Source: Euprymna scolopes
Taxonomy: Eukaryota; Mollusca; Cephalopoda; Sepiida; Sepiolidae
Length of the DNA stretch: 20,627 nucleotides
Assembly (NCBI GenBank): GCA_024364805.1
Contig: CM044518.1
Location: 69,601,743 to 69,622,369 of the forward strand
Reading direction: 5' to 3'
The translations under genes were made by a program, and so were the position numbers. Of the stretch, positions 1 through 10,149 are shown piece by piece (position 1 is the first letter of the stretch; every line of letters begins with the position of its first letter). The notes under the pieces were generated by a model. The model saw nothing but the letters and a program-made list of their open reading frames with translations, was not told the DNA's origin and did no database searches.

Positions 1-39
1 ATATATATATATATGTTCACTGCCAATGAGAAGATTGTC

Positions 40-305
40 AGATGATTAATCCAAAATACGGCATTCCCTCCCTTCCTCATTTAAGAATGGCTTTCTAAAT
101 AGAAAACCATTACATGAGTAAAGTTGGGGGGGGGTCACATAGACAAAATATGTTGAATTCATTTTTTGTTTAAAAAGTTTTTATTTCATTTAATGAATTT
201 CATGCTTTTATTTATACTTGTTTTCTTCTGCCTGCTAATTGGATAATTGCTTCAGCAACTTTCAGCTGCTTATGTAACTTGCCACAAAATGGCGCATGCA
301 AATCT
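40..305 (+). repeat. Dispersed repeat, copy A
   Basis: Aligns by eye with 15250-15510 in the same orientation. Shared landmarks are aaatagaaa(a/g)ccatt, a ttaatgaa block, and gattggataattgcttcagc or its close variant near the end, followed by a cagctgct/cagttgct step. Copies have diverged with several indels. No coding content; the family is not identified. Confidence 0.65.
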
Positions 306-469
306 ATCAGAGATTGGGTTGTAAATTGAATAAGTAACATTATTTCAATATTGATTTAATAAGAATTTTTTGTTCAAATAAAATTATCAATCGAATCAAT
401 AGAATTTAGATCTGAATTGTTATTATCACAATTTATAAATTTTGTTTTTGTTTTTTTCAGGTGTAAAAG

Positions 470-640
470 ACTTATGGAACAATTGCCCAGGAAGTTCTCG
501 GTCGGATCACGACTAAGCATGGATCTTTTACTCCACACGCTATAAAATTGCAGGAAATAAATGAAAAAAAAAAAGAATTCTTTGAAGAAATTATGATTCT
601 AGATCCAGCAAGCATTTTATTTCATGAAAATCAGATTTAA
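470..640 (+). CDS. Possible terminal exon of an unrecognised gene
   Basis: An open frame of 56 codons ends in TAA (638-640). It begins TYGTIAQEVLGRITTKHGSF, continues with a charged NEKKKEFFEEI stretch, and ends ILFHENQI. The composition looks protein-like in an AT-rich setting and there is no internal ATG start, which suggests a 3' exon. Just upstream is a strong acceptor-like tract, T-rich and ending tttttttcag at 460. Starting at 461 in this frame would hit TAA at once, so this reading needs a second AG at 468-469 (gtgtaaaag|ACT). From the stronger acceptor, a different frame gives 27 codons (CKRLMEQLPRKF..., stop at 542-544). I do not recognise either product. A degraded exon or chance open frame remains possible. 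Confidence 0.33.
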   Translation, partial: TYGTIAQEVLGRITTKHGSFTPHAIKLQEINEKKKEFFEEIMILDPASILFHENQI

Positions 641-1030
641 AAAATTATGGATGGTCCAAATAACCAATAATTGTTCTCCATCTCTCCTGAACAGTAATCC
701 AGTCTAATAATACTGTTTTAGCTGTGATAATATGGGTCTAGATTTTGAATATGAAAATGGAATATTGAAGTAAGTGACAATAAGGTAGACATCTGACTTC
801 TCGGCCTTCGAGCTGGGATCACTGTTATTTAGAAAAAGTTGTGAGAGTCTTACTAACCAATATTGTTTTGTTATTCTTTTCTCACTCCTTCTTTCATGCC
901 GATAAAATCCTTGTATTTCTATATTTATGAACAAAAACATTTAAAATTAATTTAAGTCCTTAGTGTAAGTGTGGTATTTTGGTGAGAGGATTCTAGTTAA
1001 GAGTAGAATAAACATTTTCTATTATTTTTA
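641..1030 (+). other. Possible 3' UTR with AATAAA
   Basis: If 470-640 is a real terminal exon, this would be its 3' UTR. A canonical AATAAA is at 1007-1012. Most of the stretch lies inside an element with inverted ends that starts near 672, so the signal may belong to the repeat. Confidence 0.2.
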
Positions 1031-1475
1031 AACAAGGATGACCAACGCTTTTAATGGCCTTATGTCTAATTTGTTGTAAATGTAATTTTCAAAAATATTT
1101 TCTGCAAAGTAATAATTCAAAGTGTAGTATCTGCCCTGTACTCGGTTGGTGAAAGCTCAGTCCTTCTAGACTGAGACAATTTTATTTTTCGCCCAATTCC
1201 AAAAGTCCCTTTTTTTAGGAGCTGGATTTCCCATACATTAAAAACTAATTTTGTATCTAACTTTGTCCTTGCGGAAAAGCAAATAAATAGGCATTAAGAC
1301 ATTTGTCCATAAATGCGTTTGATAAAAACTAAACAAAAATCTGGTTTCAAAAGGAACCAACAGCCGCAGAAGAAACAACAAATATTGAGAGTATATATGT
1401 ATATTCCATTATCATTTTTGGGTTTGGAGTTATTAGACTGGGACTGTATTCAGGAGAGCTGGAGAAACATAAAAA
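672..1475. mobile_element. MITE-like element with about 45-bp inverted ends
   Basis: The left end reads ttctccatctctcctgaaca then atccagtctaataata. The reverse complement of the right end (about 1428-1475) reads ttctccagctctcctgaata then cccagtctaataac. About 790 bp separate the outer edges. A third copy of the same end sequence sits at 1542-1590 in the orientation of the right end. No transposase is visible, so this would be a non-autonomous DNA element. Target duplication was not resolved. Confidence 0.5.
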
Positions 1476-1541
1476 TTTAAAAATCCAACTAGAGGAGGAA
1501 TGAATAGAAAAATAGAAAAGAAACGAATCACTTTTGGTTGA

Positions 1542-1590
1542 GCATTATTAGATTGGGATAATGTTTAGGAGAGCTGGAGAAATGTACAAG
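1542..1590 (+). repeat. Extra copy of the 672-1475 element end
   Basis: Reads cattattagattgggataat then gtttaggagagctggagaaa, matching attattagactgggactgta and caggagagctggagaaac at 1428-1475. It may be a nested or tandemly duplicated end. Confidence 0.55.
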
Positions 1591-2029
1591 AGAATAAGTT
1601 ATTAATACCTTTCTATAAATAAACAAAAAACTAACTTTTTTTTTATAAATAAATGCTTGTTACTTTCATGGGGATGAGTTGGCATTTTTCCCAGTGTAAT
1701 AATTGTGAAAAAAGAATGAGGTTGTAGAAGGAATTCAATTGTGATATTCAACATTTTTTTTACCATTTTTTTATCCAATATTTTACAGCATTACTGGGAA
1801 TGTTTTTGCTAAAAGATTTAAAAATAAAACCCTAAATCCATCAAGTTGATGTATTTTTTATCAGCACAATGTTTTACATTCATCAAAATGGTCTTGTGTA
1901 TGAACATTACAAACACATGTTATCACCTTTCACCCACATAAAAGAAATGACATCATTCGATCCACAAAATTGGGATTGGTAATTTGATATCAATATGTAA
2001 AAATTTTTGACTTTTCATTTTAAAATGAA
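1591..2029. other. AT-rich intergenic sequence
   Basis: Rich in T and A homopolymers. I see no gene, repeat pairing or RNA signal that I can support here. Confidence 0.5.
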
Positions 2030-2481
2030 TTGGGTATAGAATTTGTCCTATATAAAAAAAAACAAAGAAAAATTTGTATAGTGTATGTATCTCTAATGAA
2101 ATAAAAATATCATATTCCAAAAATCACATAAAATGCTCAATTAGTTTTATTTTTATAAAGAAAATGACTTAAGCAATTAACTCCCATTAATCACTTAAAA
2201 ATGATTTTCTTTGTAAACAATTTTGAATTAATTCATGGCATACAACATAAATCTAGTAAGTATGAATTGTTGTTGAGTATTTTAAGATCTTTTTCAAAAT
2301 GTCAGCGCGACAGTAACTTGTTGGATCTTCATTAAATTTTATTTCCTGTTTTAAAAATAAAACTACTTGATCAATTTATGTGACTTTTGGAATATGATAT
2401 TTTTATTTATTCGTGAGTGCATACATTATGCAGATTTTTCTTTATTTTCATATATTAATGGGGGAATTCTGGACAAGAACC
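2030..2481. mobile_element. Long-inverted-repeat MITE-like element, copy 1
   Basis: The two arms are inverted copies: aaaaatatcatattccaaaa with atcacataaa at about 2104-2130 pairs with cttttggaatatgatatttt at about 2383-2403, and the match continues outward through tttttctttatttt. The right outer end is gaattctggacaagaacc (2464-2481), the same end as copy 2. The inner arm carries acttgatcaatttatgtgac, a landmark seen in all copies. No coding content. Confidence 0.6.
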
Positions 2482-2767
2482 ATGAATTGTTTAAAAATCT
2501 AATTATCATCATGTCGACTAAAACAGTACAATTCTGAATAAATGTATTTCAAAAACTGGCATTTGTTTTATTCATTTAAAGAATATTCAACTGAAAATTC
2601 TTTTCACAGTAAAAAAGCAGAAAATATTTATCGTTCTAAGAATTCAATTCTAGAATTTCAAATAAATAAAATACGGACAAACATTTTTGTTTCATTCAAA
2701 GCCTATTTAGTCGACAATGACAATTAGTTTTTATGGAAGAATAAAAAAAAGCAATTTTTTGTTTTCA
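2482..2767. other. AT-rich spacer between MITE-like copies
   Basis: A short open frame (about 2542-2727) is Lys/Asn/Phe/Ser-rich and looks like chance AT-rich translation. No other feature is seen. Confidence 0.4.
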
Positions 2768-3158
2768 GTACAAGTCCACGATTCAACCTAAATAAGAAAA
2801 ACAAAAATATAGAAAAATTTTATGATGTACAGACCCGATACAGAACAGATTCCAAAAATTCCGTAAGTTAATCAAGTAGTTTTTTTTTTTTTTTTGTTAT
2901 ACAAAAAAATTACTTTATAAGAAAATCATTTTTAAGCAGTGAAATCGTTAGCATTACAAGGCTGATTGTGGAGTTATTTGCCCTTGTCTTTTCAAGATGG
3001 CAACACAAGGCAGTCCCTTTTTGCTTACTCATATTATTTGATTTTCTTAATCATAAAAAAAGTACTTGATCAATTTGCATGATTTTTGAAATACGCCATC
3101 TGCATTCCATGTCGGGTATGTATATATATATACACAACCCAAAGAACGCCGCAGCCTT

Positions 3159-3204
<46 letters not shown>

Positions 3205-3258
3205 ATGATTTTTTTTGTATTTTTGTTTTTTAATTAGGTTGAATTCTGGACAAGAACC
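2768..3258. mobile_element. Long-inverted-repeat MITE-like element, copy 2
   Basis: The left end acaagtccacgattcaacct pairs with the right end aggttgaattctggacaaga (3236-3255), and the pairing runs on through aaaaacaaaaat. Inner landmarks are ttaatcaagtag on the left and gtacttgatcaatttgcatg on the right. The centre carries tcaagatggcaacacaaggc, shared with copy 3. The right arm is interrupted by a (TA)n expansion (3161-3201). Confidence 0.7.
3161..3201. repeat. (TA)n microsatellite
   Basis: About 41 bases of uninterrupted TA dinucleotide inside the right arm of MITE-like copy 2. Confidence 0.95.
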
Positions 3259-3489
3259 TTTTTTTCCTTAATAGTATTAACTCTGGAAAACATTTCTTAT
3301 TTCAAAAGGAATCTTATTAATAGTAAATTATCAAGATTAATGTAGGAAACATTGTGGAATTTCTGCTGAGTCTCGCTAGTAATAAATGATGTAAGAGAAA
3401 TTTGAAGCGTTAAAGTTTATATGATTTGAGTGTTGATACATGAATGCATGCACATATGTAAGCGTGGTTCATTTAGATGTTAATGTTCA

Positions 3490-3870
3490 TAAGCTTTGTA
3501 ATAATTCCTTTTTGTGGTTAAAGGAGATGTAGTTGAAGATGAAATTGGTGATAGACTGAAGTGAAAATATGCAATCCTCCCCAATGCCTCCGTTCAGTCT
3601 CGAAAGACAAAGGATACCCCCTGTAGAGGCAGCTGCGCATGCAATTATGTGGCAAGAGTTGCGCAATCTGCAACCACACCTCTTCTGAATCGGCACTGCT
3701 TGAGTCCAGTGGCGAAGAAAAGTCCAGGATGACTGGAAACAATGCCGAAAAAGCATATACAGCACCTAGAAGTCCCAAATGGTCACCCATCTAGTACTGG
3801 CCAGGCTCATCGCTGCTTAACTTCGGTGATCTGACGGTAACTCATGTGTTAAACATGATTATGCCGTATA
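3490..3870 (-). mobile_element. 5S rRNA-derived SINE (SINE3-like)
   Basis: On the minus strand the head, 3870 to 3752 (119 nt, the length of 5S rRNA), follows 5S rRNA in order: an acggcataatc start, gtcagatcaccgaagttaag, cagcgatgagcctggccagt, actagatgggtgaccatttg, and an end near ctaggtgctgtatatgc. The pol III internal promoter regions (box A around gttaagcag, box C around gatgggtgacc) are recognisable. A non-5S body of about 260 bp follows to about 3490 with no clear coding sense; it contains ctctacagggggtatccttt. A head plus unrelated body points to a SINE and not a 5S gene. Open frames on the minus strand here are not genes. Confidence 0.75.
3752..3870 (-). ncRNA. 5S rRNA-like head of the SINE (pseudogene-like)
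   Basis: Same 119-nt segment viewed as RNA. It differs from animal 5S consensus at many positions, so it is not a functional ribosomal gene, but the internal promoter region is the best-preserved part, as expected for elements that depend on it for transcription. Confidence 0.65.
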
Positions 3871-4010
3871 TTCTCCTCCATCTATATAAGAAAGAGATTT
3901 CCTTATGATACTACGTCTGGAGAGGGGCTACTCTCAGCATTCTTTTTTGCTTTGGCAGAGTATAAATATTGATTTTGCAATCTAGTGGGGAAGATCTTGC
4001 AAGTTTTAAC

Positions 4011-4032
4011 TATTGTAGAGTTATCTGCTCTT

Positions 4033-4068
<36 letters not shown>

Positions 4069-4237
4069 CAAGATGGCAACACAAGACTTTTTACTTACTC
4101 ATAAAATTTGATTTTGTTAAAACAAAAGTACTTGACCAACTGATGTGATTTTTTAAATATGACGTCTACATTCTGTGTCGGGTATATACATTTTTCTGTA
4201 TTTTGTTTTTTAATTAAGTTGAATTACTGAACAGCCC
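4011..4237. mobile_element. MITE-like element, copy 3 (right half only)
   Basis: Matches the right half of copy 2: gagttatctgctcttg, tcaagatggcaacacaag, agtacttgaccaactgatgt, and an outer end gttgaattactgaacag. A T tract of 35 (4034-4068) has expanded at a point that is a short ttttc in copy 2. No left arm is visible; the SINE lies to its left. Confidence 0.6.
4034..4068. repeat. Poly(T) tract, about 35 bases
   Basis: Uninterrupted T run inside MITE-like copy 3. Confidence 0.95.
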
Positions 4238-5135
4238 ATTTCACGTAGAAAAGACGTTGCTAATCTTTCACTATTCAATTGTTATTTCCATGATAGGTGC
4301 TCGACTGGTTTTCAATCTTTGGTTCTTCATATTTATCACATTTCAACTGTCTGGCTGGCACCTTTTGGTAAAATCTGGGTGTTTTTTCAAGTTTAGTCAT
4401 CAACCCTAACTCCTTCTCCATCTACTTTCTATCCTCCCTTGCTACCATGGCAGAGACAAAATCACAATTCTTCTTTTATATTATCAGTTCCAACCACACA
4501 AAGATTTTATTAGCAGGTATTTTAATCAAAAATCACCATAATGGATGTGTATGGCCTTTTCAGTTTTTGATAATGCATGACATGCTTAAAAATTTGATTA
4601 CCGGTGCCGATCGGTCTGCCCAATATCTTGTTCTGTTGATAATTGGTTTCAATAGTGGTCAAGGGACTCATGCTTTTGTCTGGACACGCTCTGTGACATG
4701 ACCACCTTTGAGAAGGATACTTCAACGGTTGAATAAAGGACCAATTTTATTGGCCAATTTTTTATTTCACAAATCTTTGGAAAGTGAATTTATTATCAAG
4801 TTCCATTTGATTGTTTTATTGCCAAGAAAATAACTTACAGGCTTTCTTTGAGAAAATTCAGAATATTTCTTATCAATCGCCTTTCTTTTATGACTTCTAC
4901 AAGCAATTAACACAGTTTGAACTCTATTCTCTTCCCATTTTCCTCCCTAACCTTTTCTTTTTTTTTTTTTCTCTGTCTTTTCTTTCCCCTCTTTTCCACC
5001 GTCTAAATTTTGACATTTATTCCTGTAGTACATTAACCCTTTTTAATATTGTCGCTTTCCAATATTTTTCTCGTTTTCAATACAATTACAGATTCTGTTC
5101 TAAGTTCCTGATTTCAATACAATTACTGATTCCGA
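4238..5135. other. Gene-free stretch with polypyrimidine tract
   Basis: No supported gene. The open frames here have no family resemblance I can name; the longest (about 4811-5167) is Phe/Leu/Ser-rich because it crosses a strongly pyrimidine-rich tract at about 4925-5003. The 4600-4735 part looks less AT-rich and may be old repeat sequence of unknown type. Confidence 0.4.
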
Positions 5136-5195
5136 TTTTAAAGTTACCTCATGAATTCTACCTTTAAAAGTTAGAATTCATGAGGCGACTTTAGA
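5136..5195. repeat. Inverted repeat (hairpin), about 24-bp arms
   Basis: Left arm 5136-5160 contains cctcatgaattcta and right arm 5172-5195 contains tagaattcatgagg, with an 11-base loop. The right arm is also the downstream edge of the LINE fragment at 5172-5690, so the left arm may be a remnant of a second, oppositely oriented LINE copy. Confidence 0.75.
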
Positions 5196-5690
5196 TCAGG
5201 AGTGAAGGTCAGACTCAGAAGCTTTTCGAAACCTGGAGCTTCTCTAAGATGAGAGCCATTCATTTCAATTGGAGCCAGATGGTTAAAGTGTTGATGATGG
5301 AAAGAGAGAAGCTTGGTTTTAGATGCATCAAAATTAACCAGCCACCCTTTTCCCCATCACACCATGTGTTCCAGATCAGAAGAGAGAATCAGAGAAATCT
5401 TAGTCATTTCCAGCCTTTGAAGTGTTGTCTGCATAATTGTCTATGAACGATCTAAGAATATGATATTGGAGATTATTGATGAATGGAACCCTGCGGGATG
5501 CCAGTTTTAATACTGTGAGCTTCTGATTTCTGCCCATCAACCAATGTTATAAACCTACCAAACAAAAATGATTTAATGATTGAGAAGACATTTCCAGCTG
5601 GAGATTTTGTGAAGTAGACCTTTATGCCATACGCTATAAAAAACCTTTTGATATGTCAAGAGTAATATCAACCATCTGTGAGTTATTTAA
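5172..5690 (-). pseudogene. Non-LTR retrotransposon (LINE) reverse transcriptase fragment
   Basis: Read on the minus strand and allowing frame changes, the reverse transcriptase order is clear: LDISKGF near 5660, SVWHKGLLHKISS-like sequence, DGQKSEAHSI, GIPQGS (5502-5485), YADN (5435-5421), then WGKGWLVNFDASKTKLLSL, EMNGSHLREAPGFEKLL and LTFTPDLK. This is the Jockey/CR1-like LINE polymerase pattern. The catalytic YADD box reads YADN here. Several frameshifts, in-frame stops and a short gap between GIPQG and YADN show it is dead. Both ends are missing: no endonuclease or 3' tail is seen. Confidence 0.82.
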
Positions 5691-6399
5691 TATTGAATAA
5701 ATGTATTGAATATAATTATCTAGGAGCATTCACCTGGTAAGCTAACCAGGTTATAAAGACTAAGAGAACATCGATAAAGGGAAGCAAACTTGTGCAACAT
5801 GATGACCAAAGTTTCTCAGATCACTGAGCTACAAAATCCACTCAAGCGTCCAAATCATAGCCAAAACAATTAGATCACACAGATCTTGATTAAAGAAATA
5901 TAGTGTCCTGAGAGATGCATTACTGTAGGAAAATATTACTCTTAGAAGCAAATTTCACAAAGTGCCATCATTATTGAAGAGGGGGGGGGAATAAAGCATC
6001 TCATGGATGCACTCTACCAGTGACACTACTCCCAGAATATATTGTCCAGTTATTAATTGCTGAGATACCGCATCTTTTAAAACCCAATTGCTGCCTAAAA
6101 TTCACTTGTAAAACAACACCTGGTGTCCCTGCTCCCATCCATGCACGCATGAATATCATGACTACTTATACCATTGTAACCTGATGTGCCCCACTTGGGG
6201 AGGCAAGCTGGTATATGAGTTTGTGTAAGGCCTTTCCGATCACAGAACGGCCAAAAAAGTTCAACAGGTATTCTGGTCACGTAAAACAACTCTCACAGCA
6301 TGATAGTTTGGCCTGATTGTCTACACAGAGACAGTTTGATGAGAGTTTCTGGTTTCTTTCTTTCAATAAGAAAAATCTGTTAATTAAGGGAGACTATGC
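5691..6399. other. Gene-free stretch, upstream side of the LINE fragment
   Basis: The first part may be more decayed LINE sequence on the minus strand, but I see no motif. A run of nine G is at about 5981-5989. A moderately GC-richer patch at 6090-6300 carries an open frame on the minus strand that resembles nothing I know. No gene is supported. Confidence 0.35.
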
Positions 6400-7605
6400 C
6401 ACGTTGTGTTTGTTGTTGTGGATTTGCAGGCCACAGCCCTCTCTTAGGCGTCTCCTGATAGATAGTTAATAAAAAAATAACTCCAGTTGATCGTCCGGTC
6501 TGGTCGCAATGCAAACTCCTTTGTAGAAGCAATAAGTAAAAACTCCAGTTGTTGGTTTTCTTTTTTATAAAAATATATTAACAGAAACTATATAACTACA
6601 AAGTTCTAATTAAATACCACTGTACAAAGATAAAGGTATATATAGTTGAAATTAAATCACTTCATCATCCACAGTCAACACGTCACATCATCTGTGACCG
6701 ATGGAACTAATAAAATACCACTGTACAAAATAATTGTATAGCCAGTTGAAATGAAATCACTACAGAATCCACAGTTCAACAGGTGTCATATCATTTGCTA
6801 CCGAGATCGCTTCCACTTCAAGAATGGTCATCCATAATTCCAGATTCAATTTTCGTATATCATAAACATCGACACAATTATGTGAATTTGACTTTTCTTT
6901 TCCTTCTATGTTATCACAAACAGTCAGCAGAGGTGGATGTAGGGGGTGGGGGAAGCCTTTGTTGCAGTAAGTCAGGATTTTTTTTCGCCGCACAGAAAAC
7001 TATTTTGTTTTGTTTATACAAATTATGCTATGTGACGAAAATGTTATTCAGCTTGCAAGAACAGCAGAACCTCAAAGTCAGCGTAATTTAGATGCAGTCA
7101 GGGGCTTTTTGGGAACTGCACTCAACTAATAAAAAACGCTCTTACATAAGTTTATATAATCAGGTGGATGGGTAGAAAGTGAAGTTTCCCCGGTCCCAGC
7201 CGGCCAATCAGGAGTTGCTATGACACATTCCCCCTTTCTTCTGATTGACTCCATGCATAATCATGTACGAAGTAAATTTCCACCAAATTTGTTTCCAGGC
7301 CGAGCGTCCTTGAGGTCAGATACTGCTCCTGATTTTAGTCAAAACACTTTACATACTATTCTTCCTAAATCAATTGTTTCTTTCGAAAAACAATATTATT
7401 ATTAATATTATTATCAATCCCAAACCCGCTAACTGAAGCTACTTTTTCTTCAGTTGAAATGCATTATCGACCAAATAAATCGCGTCAGCAAGGCAACCGA
7501 CTATTGCCCAAGACTTTTTCACATAATAAAATTTAAATCTGTTATAACCTTTTATTCATATAAAATTCTACCACCACGCGGTTGGGCCACACCATGTTAA
7601 TTTCC
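6400..7605 (-). mobile_element. Possible solo LTR or other repeat block (fossil, uncertain)
   Basis: On the minus strand the block has an unusually GC-balanced centre with ccaat-like and gc-rich promoter-like sequence near 7190-7215, a TATA-like ttatataa at 7152-7159, and a downstream direct duplication at 6612-6811. This layout resembles an LTR promoter region, but I found no matching second LTR, no primer-binding site I trust and no gag or pol. The family is unknown and the call is tentative. Confidence 0.22.
6612..6811. repeat. Tandem duplication, two units of about 100 bp
   Basis: Unit 1 starts aaataccactgtacaaag at 6612 and unit 2 starts aaataccactgtacaaaa at about 6713. Both continue with tatag-ttgaaat-aaatcac, then atccacag-tcaacac/g, then catcat/cattt and ccga. 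The units differ at roughly one base in five or six. Confidence 0.8.
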
Positions 7606-8273
7606 TTGACAATTCTACATTATCCTGTGTACTATACATGCACTTTTAATGAAATGCACTTCTACAACATTGCATACAATTATTATTAATAACAGGACCA
7701 GTGTCCTGGCATTGCCCCACTGGAATATAAAGGAATGATTCAACTATAAAAGAATATCTGAAAAAAAAAAAAAGAATTTCCTAAAAGAAATAATTTTTTT
7801 CTATAATAAAATGAAGAAAATATATTTAATGTTTGAAGATACATTTTTTTCTTTTTGGCTATCAGGTTAGAAATCTCATCTGTCTGTTTAAATGTATGTA
7901 TGTCTACCTAAAACTTTTGACAGAGGTAACTGATTCTCACGAGATCGGTATCGTTTTGAAACTTGACCCTTCAGATAACAAATATCGAAAAATTGGCTAA
8001 AAACATTAATTCCTTCACCCACAACTGGGCACTTTTCTACAGGGAGAAGTTGCTTTTTTTGCCAATATGTTCATCCCCTATTTTTGATCGACTAACCTTA
8101 ATTTGAACCTTCGCCACTTCCAGTTTGGCAATGGACACAACGGCAAAGACGTCATGTTTTTTTTTCACATTCTTTTCCTCCTTCACGGTACGGGTTCAAG
8201 CCTGCCTGTCTATAGTACCATTATTTTTTTTCTTCTTAACACATACCTCCAAACACCCGGGCACCCAGGCTAG
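7606..8273 (+). other. AT-rich stretch ending in a Helitron-like 3' end
   Basis: No gene is seen. At the right edge, cacccgggcacccaggctag then t (to 8274) has a GC-rich, self-complementary run followed by CTAG|T, as at Helitron 3' ends. A weak 5' counterpart may be tctgtctgtttaaatg near 7880. I regard this as a degenerate Helitron-like remnant at best. Confidence 0.25.
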
Positions 8274-9101
8274 TATTATATAAATAGTAGGAGGTTACAA
8301 AGTCCTACTTGCTAATAATCTAATATGGTGATGTGAGTTAAGTGAGAGGCCTTTATGGACAGAGAGTTAAACTGTTTGTTAGTTTCTGTATGGGAATATA
8401 CATTCGAGGGAAGCATTTTGTACAGAAATAATGTAATTTTTAAATGTGGATAAAATGTGTGTATAGTTTTGCACAATGTTTTAGGAAATGCTGAATGTGA
8501 AAAATTTTTGAAGGAAGTGTTTAATTATTTTCCTATTGAAATTGTAGAGAGAGGGAAAAAATCAACTTTACTATATTATATATAGTAGAATAGGAGACTA
8601 GCAAAAACATGTTTCCTGTGGTCACATATTTTTGTATATATAATGTAAGTGTTGAGTTTGTTAATAAACATCTGATTGTGAAAATTTCTTGTTGACTTAT
8701 GCTACCCTCTCTCAAAGGAGGAGGTAATGCCTTAGGAGATAATCTAAAACAGATACTACACTCACTACCCCATCCCTCCCCCAAAATTGAGTAATAAAGA
8801 TAGTACAATTAATAGAAACAAAGCTGTGAAACCTTATGCAGTAATATGGGACAACAAGGAAAAAGTAGCAAACCAAGTTGAAGTCAGTGTCCTTAAAGAG
8901 CTGAGAGGGAGAAAAATTACTAAATACAAAGGTCTTATCTGTGATGCTAAAAAAAACAAAAAAAAGAAAAACAAAAACTAAAATCTTTAAAAGATTTTTA
9001 TCATTCAAAGGAGCAATCAAGCTAATCAAAAGTTATTTAAAATCTACCGGATGAATATACTGAGTGAACCAAGTGCAAGAGAAATCAAAGCAATTTATAT
9101 A
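8274..9101. other. Gene-free stretch with one unexplained short open frame
   Basis: An open frame of 64 codons on the plus strand (8787-8981) contains AVKPYAVIWDNKEKVANQ and LKELRGRKITKYKGLI before a Lys/Asn run. It has no ATG context or splice evidence I can rely on, and I do not recognise it. Upstream, aataaa with a TATA-like ttgtatatataa (about 8631-8665) resembles promoter and poly(A) elements of a retroelement end, but no partner is found. Confidence 0.25.
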
Positions 9102-9144
9102 TCTATAAAAATGAAATTGTCTGTGTGTACATTTCTCTACTAAA

Positions 9145-9570
9145 CGACTCTGTCAATTTTCAGTCTATAGACTTGAGATTTGACATAAGGGATATTGAGA
9201 TTTGGGAAAATCTTTAATCAGTTTTCAGCCAGAAATTTGGCTGTCTACCAAACTCCTCCGCCAATTTAAATTTTAGATGTAGGTTACTTTTTAATTTGAT
9301 TTGAGCAAAAAACAATAAATGTTAAGGGGTCAAAATGAAAAAAATTTGACCTCTCAATCAATTTTTGGTCAAAACATTTGAAATTTTACATAAAGGGTAT
9401 TCAGACATTATGGCAAGCCTTTTAATTGGTTTTTGACCAAAAATTTGGCTGCCAAGAGGTCAAAGTTGAAAGAATTGACCTTTGCAAAGTCTACCAAACT
9501 CCTCCGCCAATTTTGGGTCCAAGCACTTGAAATTTTAGATGTAGGTTACCTGAACAGGAGTCAAACTTTC
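9145..9570 (+). repeat. Tandem duplication, two units of about 230-250 bp
   Basis: The phrase gtctaccaaactcctccgcc occurs at about 9242 and again at about 9489, each followed by aattt and, a little on, aaattttagatgtaggttac. A preceding block, ttga(g/a)att(t)..acataa(a)gggtatt through aaatttggctg, is also present twice (about 9175-9243 and 9378-9450). Confidence 0.75.
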
Positions 9571-10149
9571 TAATACCTATATATATAAAAATGTAATTCT
9601 TGGTTCGTTCAAAGTCAATAGAACCATATTTCTACATTACCAATTTAATTGAAATTTTCAGAAAATTTATCTGTAAAGTCAAGCAATGTTTGCATGTTAT
9701 TAAAATAAATTAAGATCGTTAAGATCGCAAATTATAAAAATATATTAAATAAAAATATTTTTCGTAACTGCAAGACTGTCTGCCAATTCATTTCCGGTAG
9801 AAATTAGCCTTTCACGTGCATCACACGTTGACGACTTTCGAATTACAACATTTAATAGATGGGTAAAAAAAAAAAATATCCCTATTTTTTAAATTATATA
9901 TATATAATTTTTTGTACTTTAACCTTACAATTGAATAAAAAAAACATATCATAAAACTTTGATTAAACTTGGAGATACGATTTAAAAAATAGCGCGGATC
10001 GGTAAGTGCACAAGCACCATTTGTTTATCTTAATTTTTTATTTTTAAAAGCTTTCCGGGCGAAGCCTACCTAAAATAAATTTGTCTAATTCTTAATTTCT
10101 TATGTTATTTGAAAAAAAAAAGAAAGAAAAAAAAAGATAAATATGGAAA

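Noticed and set aside
3487-3790. Two overlapping minus-strand open frames of about 90 codons
   Set aside because: They translate the 5S-derived SINE and match no protein; frames differ over the same repeat.
4447-4725. Opposed open frames at 4.4-4.7 kb
   Set aside because: Both strands are open over the same bases with no motif in either; likely chance or unrecognised old repeat.
6760-7091. Open frames on both strands near 6.8-7.1 kb
   Set aside because: They cross the duplicated block in different frames, match no family I know and lack splice or start support.
8300-8700. Possible LTR: TATA-like site and AATAAA near 8631-8665
   Set aside because: No second copy, no terminal TG/CA pair I trust and no adjacent retroelement coding.
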